Below, one piece after another: positions 57,790-64,000 of a DNA stretch of 64,000 nucleotides (its first letter is position 1; each line of letters begins with the position of its first letter). The translations under genes and the position numbers were made by a program. The notes under the pieces were generated by a model that saw only the letters and a program-made list of their open reading frames with translations, did not search any database and had not been told where the DNA came from. The stretch comes from Epiperipatus broadwayi (Eukaryota > Onychophora > Udeonychophora > Euonychophora > Peripatidae): assembly GCA_028023455.1 (NCBI GenBank), contig JAQFVV010000013.1, forward strand, positions 10,456,579 to 10,520,578, in the 5' to 3' direction.

Positions 57790-60283
57790 AACATACCAAA
57801 ATTTGCTATCTTATCAAAATGCAATCAAACTCATCCAAACAACCAAAGGAATTTAACAAAATTTTAATTAATTTTCTATTGTTAATTACCCTGTAGACAT
57901 CTGGATCCATTTAAGAAAACTTTTGATAATTAAAAATTACCTTAAGTGGATATCTGCTGTATTTCTAGATAAGCCACTAGAACATATTAATTAAACTATT
58001 GTTTTCTTACCAACCCTCATTTATTTTTACATGCAATGGATGGCATGATTTTAAATCTAAAATAATAACTTACTTACTTCTTTTAATTTTCAATGTTTAA
58101 ATCTATTTATGAACTGAATATAATTTAAAGTAAAAGAGATTTAAACAGAAATGATTTTACATATCAACATATTATTCCAACTTAAGTTTTGAAAATAAAT
58201 ATATCACAGTGTGTGTGCAATCATGACCTATTTAACCTACTTTTTTAACAAATATCTTTTACGTGTACATACAAATAATTTACACTAATTATCTCTGCTG
58301 TGAATTAGAAACTATATATAACATGAGTATTTTACTCATAGTTTAAAATTGGATGGGATTTTCGACATATAAGTGCAATGCAGACACATTATGATACACT
58401 GGGGTTTAAACTAAGGTATGAGGGTAGGAAAGAGGTGAGGAAAAGTGAAATGAAGATCTGCAAAGCAAATCTTACTGTTTCAATATATTGATATCAACTC
58501 TGTAATTAAATAAGATTAACCTTTCATCTCTTTCTAATGAATTATTTCATTTTTTGACCTATTTATCCCTGATGAATTTTTTCATAAGTATTATACATTA
58601 AAATGTGTGTAAAATGGTATATTTTATTATAATAATTTTTTGTCAAAAATTTTGTGCTAAAAGACAGAAAATTCAAAATCCCCACTCTTACAATAGACAC
58701 AAACCCTGCCCTGACATGTTCAGCCATTGTCTATTGCCAAGGCTGCAAAACGTTCAGCATTTTACAACATTGTAGTTTCCAATGATGCAAAAACATGTTT
58801 ATTTGTGAATTTATTACAATTTTAGATTTTTTAAAAAAATAATTTACACTATATTTATTAGATATCAAGAAATATAAATTATTAATAACTTATTTTGACT
58901 TAAAATACTTTATTTTTAAAAATATAACATTATATTAGCAGCTAACATAAATATGGCCTGAAGCAATTTACAAGATTAGTTTCTCGTAAACAATCTACTT
59001 TATATTTACGAGTAAGAATATATCACAATTTTGCAATAAATGTTGAAAAAATTTAAACTTTTAAAGCATAATTTTTTAGATATAAAAAAATAAATAATTA
59101 TTCATTTGGATGTTTAAAAATAATAAGAACTAAAAAAATATTTTGTTGATTTTATAAACTGAAAATAATCTTTCTAGATATGATGATATGTAAAGTTTTT
59201 GTTTTGATTGCGATCTCATTTTTTTAAGATTTACAAAAACAAAATGCAAACATTTAAAATTTATTTCAGTAGTAAACAAAAATATCCATCAAATGAAGTC
59301 AAAGTTATTATTTTTTGATAAGTAATAATCATTTTATCATATATTTTACATTGATGTGTGAGAAAGAAAAACATCAGAAAATGCTGAAATGTGAGAGGCA
59401 TTAGGCTGCATGTTGGAAGGGTTCAGATCTTATTAACCAACCATGAACTCAATATGTACTTATCTAAATAATAATAATTTAGATAAAACACAAATATTTG
59501 ATTATGATTATCATATAAAGTTTATATCTAGTCAGATAATAACTATTAGAATTCAATACAAAAAAAACAAAAATCACTTAGATAATATTGGGATTTAATT
59601 TCTGAATTATGAGATATAGTTATTTTAAATAAATTTTATGACAACAATCAGACAAATTTATTTGATTTGCAATAAATTATTTTTTTATTAATATCAATTG
59701 TATATATGATGAATAGATTGTAAACAATCAATATGTACACATACAATCTAATTGAATATACAATAAATCATCTTAATCTTAATTTCATATTTACATATGT
59801 GATTACTTATTAATCTCTAATTATTTAATAACAAATATGAAATATATATATATATCTCACAAATTATGTTGCTGAATATTCCCACTTTCCTAAATATAGG
59901 AGAGTTTAATATATATATATATATATATACACACACAAATATGAGAGTTTATATATATATATATATATATACACACACAAAGATGAATCTAACTATTTAT
60001 TAATATGAATTTAAGAGAACAAAATAAATGAATATTTATTGCAATAAAATCTTTTCTTCCATGATACATGATATATTCAAAGTTTAACTTATAATTACTA
60101 AATAAAAATGAATATTTTTAAAAATTGAATTGGCAATTACTATACCACAAGATATGAGTTTAAACTTAGGAAAACATAGCTTTCTCATATTTTGATATTG
60201 AATAGATCATTAATTAACTTAACATATTATTCATCAATAAATAATTTTACATTTTAAATAAAGATAAAGAAATATATATATAT
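57790..60283. other. Non-coding; (AT)n/(AC)n runs at 59910-59980
   Basis: Two similar compound runs, TATAT...ACACACACAAA, each preceded by GAGAGTTTA or GAGTTTA, occur at about 59900 and 59944, a short tandem duplication of about 44 bp. No gene seen. Confidence 0.5.
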
Positions 60284-62431
60284 TGTAATGATCCGGAGGT
60301 TAGCGCTTAACGTAATCTGCACTACAGGGCACCATCTAGGCATTTGAACCTAGAAAAATTTATAAAGTAGGCAGATACGTAAGTAAAAAAAAAATTTTTT
60401 TTTTTTTTAAATTTTGATTCCGGTCGTTAGCCCAAGTCACTAGCTCAGTGGAATAGCAGAGATTAAATAATATAATCTAAGAGTATATAAAAAAAGAATA
60501 AAATAAGCCACTGCCAGTAATTAGCATACAAACATTTATTTATGCACATATATATAAGATTGAAAATTGTTTTAGTATCAGTTTACATTTTAACACTTAA
60601 CATTATTTTTAACTTTACTTTAGATTTTAATTTACATTTTAATTTCTATTATATTATAAGTTTACATTTTAATTAAGTTCGCACAGATGGAATTATAAAA
60701 ATTTGTTTTAATAATGTTGAGTATAGATCGGTTACATGGATTACAACAGTTAAAAACATTTCAAAATAAACATAAACGATCAAAATATAAAATCATTGAT
60801 ACTGACAATTGCAGAGGGAAATTTATAAGTAACCCAATAGTATTCACCATAAGATACTTGCATTGTCACCAATAACTTAAAAGACATCCGAATAAATACA
60901 TTTTAGATACTCACCGTAAGGTATCATTATTTATCGAATGTCTATATATTTTGATCAAATATGAAAACCCAAAACATACTTAACCGATAACCAATCCATG
61001 CAAGCGTCTATAAACAACTTAAACTTAATGCATTTTTATTTAGTGTCGAGTATGAATAGACTACATAGATTTGCATTTGAAAATAAAACATTCTATCCCT
61101 ATTTAACCTTAGGCTAAAGGTTCGCAGCCAAAACTGGCATCAATTTATCTGATATATCGATGCATTCAATGTAATACGAAATACGGCAGCACCAAAAAGT
61201 TAAGAGAAGAAATTGCCTCTCGTCAAATAGGAATATTACATATATCTGACAAGAAGAGCAATAAAAAAAACTCCATAGGAAGGAACTGCGTTCTCCGTCT
61301 TATAATTCCTTCCATACGCAAACGGGTGAGTGCGGCGTATGAAACGATTTTCCCGTAGCGAATCTGATATTACATCTACTAATCACACCAATATATCCCA
61401 TCCATTGACCCAATTCAACTACAACACAAATAACCTAAGATTACCCTCCCCTAATATAACTTTACAAATCTATACAGCCATTCATGCCCGACTTAAGTTT
61501 AACATTTATATAATTAATTTAACGAAAAACAAAAATCATGATAAAACTTAAAGAACAAAAAATAAATGAATAAATGGAAATGATTTTACAAAAGAAACAC
61601 ATCAAATAAAATTATAAATAATTAATAAATATTTTAGTTTGGTCAGATAGGATTCTATTGCAGTATTCACCAAATAGTTTTAAAATTTAGAGTTCTTATT
61701 GTTCAAATGAATATAAAGTTCTTACGATTTTTTAAAACATCCAATTTTATCTATTGCTTGCCATGAATGTGAATTGCCATGCCATCCTAAGATTGGTATT
61801 CTGTTGGCCGATTTATTTATCCATCCGGAGGTTTTTGCTTTAACTGGTCCTTAATGTAGAAAATGATAGTTCATTTCTCCTTTTTTCTTAGAAGAACTGA
61901 AGGGATTGAAGAGTGTGTCTTTTCAATCCCTTCTCCTTCACTTCCGCACTAACACATATCTGTCCTCTCTCAATAATTCTTAATAATTTTCAAACTTGTC
62001 CTTTTATATTAATTTGAAGGATTGAATTTACATTGCGTCATCGATGAGATGGTCTTTTCGCTGAGGTCTGATTCCATTGTTTTTCTCTCCTATCTGACCG
62101 ATGTTTTTACATTTAAATGCCCAAGGCTAGTTTACATTTCTAATTAAAACAATCATTTCCATTTCTGATTAATTAATGTGTTTTCAAACTTAAAGATATA
62201 TTTTTATCTTTAAATCTCTACTGAAAATTTAGTTTTAAATCACTTTTTCTTTAATAAAGTTTTCGTTTAATAATTTTTTTTTTTTTATCTGTGCGATTTA
62301 TATATACGAGTTTAAGATGATATTTAATTTCAATTTTTAATTCTTAAAGAAAATTTTTAAATGCGAACTTTTTATTTTAATTTCATGTTTAATAATAAAA
62401 ACACAATGTAACATTGTCTGTGCTCATTACA
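60284..62431. mobile_element. Probable solo LTR, 2148 bp
   Basis: Bounded by TGTAATGA (60284-60291) and its exact inverse TCATTACA (62424-62431), i.e. TG...CA ends with 8-bp inverted termini, as in LTRs. Both sides continue in (AT)n, so a target duplication cannot be proven. A TATATAA box sits about 200 bp in (60484). The interior has local GC-richer stretches (61250-61420, 61860-62060) that stand out from the flanks, and no coding region for retroviral proteins. A 73-codon frame at 61330 has no domain. Confidence 0.55.
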
Positions 62432-62432
62432 A

Positions 62433-62439
<7 letters not shown>

Positions 62440-62466
<27 letters not shown>
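62440..62466. repeat. (AT)n microsatellite
   Basis: AT dinucleotides directly after the right end of the probable solo LTR. Confidence 0.9.
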
Positions 62467-64000
62467 TGAACCAGATACATTATCTGATTCAAAAGTTCTA
62501 TCACATAAATTAAAAACAAGTTTTATATCTGCAATAACACACATACTTATTTATATTAAAATCTTATATTTTTAATTCTCAGTTGATTTTAGTATAAAAT
62601 AATTTTTATGACATTTGTTTTCTTTTAAAATAATTAAAAGCAAGCAAAGTTTAATTAATCTTCTTATAAAAGTATTTTATTTATAAAAAAAAAGGTTGGT
62701 TTATTTTTAAAGCTGAGATTTAGTTTGGCATGTTTTTTTTTTTTTAAAAAAAAAATTAATTTTGTAAGATAAAGCCCAACCAGATGTTGTTTTTCTAATT
62801 AAGATTGAGTGGGAAATACAGATTTACCCAGTTGGAACTTGCAATAAAAGATTGTGTGGGAGATAACAATGGACATAAATAGCCCTGGATTTTTTTTTGA
62901 TTCATTCATTCAGATTATTCAAAGACTATTCTAGTCATTCAGCTTATTTATTCTGATTTCTCAGATTATTCAGCTTCTTGTTATTGAGGATTCATCCAAA
63001 TTTTTCTGTTATTGAACTGCTGTGTCATTGAAGTGATTCTAATTTTATTTGATATTTGTTCAACAGGAATCACCAAGTTGAATTTTTGTTGACCAACAAT
63101 AATTCTACTATTTTCCATGATAGTAGCAACCATTCAGATGCCATGCCTATAGTCTATGCCATGAAGAATCTCCACAACATGATGGGCTAAACCTTTCCAA
63201 AGATGAACCTCCGGAACTCCAAAGTTGTGACTTCAATCATGATTTAAGTGCCAAGTCCAGAGCTGATCCCAATATTGCTTTCATTCTTCTGAACCTGTCG
63301 TAAATTAAAGCTGCTGTATAGGACTCTTTATAAACTGTACTCTTGCATGAACAGCAGAAATTTTTATTACCTTGAGATAACTGACCTTTCTATATTAAAA
63401 TCAGGATTGTATCTATTATTAAGTCTCTAGCAAATCTCAGCTTAATCTTAAAAAGTAATTATATTTATGATGTATAACTTATTAATTTAAGTGTTAATGT
63501 GCTGTTTTTTATATATTAGAATCTTAGTAGCAAGATTTTCCATCTTAAAATATTACTTATTTGAGAGTGTATGGTGAGTGATATTTTATACACTTAATGT
63601 TTTCTCAGTTCTATGATTAACTCTTGATAAATACTCAGGCTGATCTTAGTAGTTTTCTTTTACTCTCCTGTCTTTTTTTTTGTTTTTTTTTTGTTGTTGT
63701 TAAATGTAATCAAACTTGGTTTGCATTTTCTGCAGACTGCTGACCTTTTGACTGGCAGTTTATCGAATATATGGTTCTGTTTTCTTGGTAGAAATTTATT
63801 TTCTATAGTTCAGATTACATAGTCTGTAATCTTGCCTTTTCTTGTGTGAGACTAATCTAGGTTCATTTAAACATACTTGTCCATGAGCATTTTGCAGAAT
63901 TAGGACATTCTTAGTTCCGAAGTTTGTTTTCTGAACTAAAAAAATCTCATTTGTGCTGTCCCGTTTGTTCTCCACAAGCATCCATCTGTCTAAATCTCTA
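62467..64000. other. Non-coding; more balanced composition after 62870
   Basis: A TATA-like ACATAAATAG at about 62873 is followed by 400 bp with near-normal composition (62900-63340) and no ORF over 60 codons. Could be a promoter with a 5' exon or a transposon part; no homology recognised. The 61-codon minus frame at 63796 is unsupported. Confidence 0.3.

Overview
This is a very A+T-rich piece of an animal nuclear genome (roughly 70% or more A+T by eye), almost entirely non-coding and full of transposable-element debris. The one clear host gene is a minus-strand acetylcholinesterase exon (3198-4748) with its splice acceptor, splice donor and complete catalytic triad. Its sequence is closer to protostome (arthropod or mollusc type) acetylcholinesterase than to the vertebrate enzyme. 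With the mix of PHD/esterase LINE, Penelope-like, Gypsy-type LTR, RTE-like LINE, piggyBac-type TTAA elements and long (AT)n and (AAT)n runs, this suggests an invertebrate, probably a protostome such as a chelicerate or mollusc. I cannot name the species.

Layout. 1-7.3 kb: acetylcholinesterase exon, its flanking introns and small fold-back repeats. 7.3-14 kb: a minus-strand RTE-like LINE in pieces (EN at 13.2-13.96, RT at 10.4-11.0, C-terminus at 7.36-7.64 kb), with a second decayed plus-strand copy (8.4-10.1 kb) apparently nested in it. 14-20 kb: fold-back repeats and a striking 1.3-kb palindrome of 414-bp units (17.1-18.45 kb). 20.3-22.8 kb: a tandem array of about 276-bp units broken by another LINE relic. 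23-28 kb: fold-back MITEs, one carrying an 85-bp TTAA element. 28.6-34.0 kb: a LINE with two uninterrupted ORFs, tandem 5' monomers and a poly(A) tail. 34-40 kb: plain A+T-rich DNA, a 230-bp (AAT)n tract, a distant relative of the 17-kb satellite and two fold-backs. 44.3-46.9 kb: a Penelope-like element in inverted (tail-out) arrangement with a GIY-YIG ORF and hammerhead-like motifs. 47.3-54.0 kb: an LTR retrotransposon with 1.76-kb LTRs, a gag-like coiled-coil ORF and no pol; its 3' LTR carries a 747-bp piggyBac-type insertion that is absent from the 5' LTR. 60.28-62.43 kb: a probable solo LTR. The rest holds no gene I can support.

The elements do not work as a shared pathway; apart from the esterase the window is best read as layered insertions. 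The most informative parts are the paired LTRs with a filled and an empty TTAA site, the full-length LINE, the Penelope palindrome and the 414-bp-unit palindrome. Several element edges lie in (AT)n runs.
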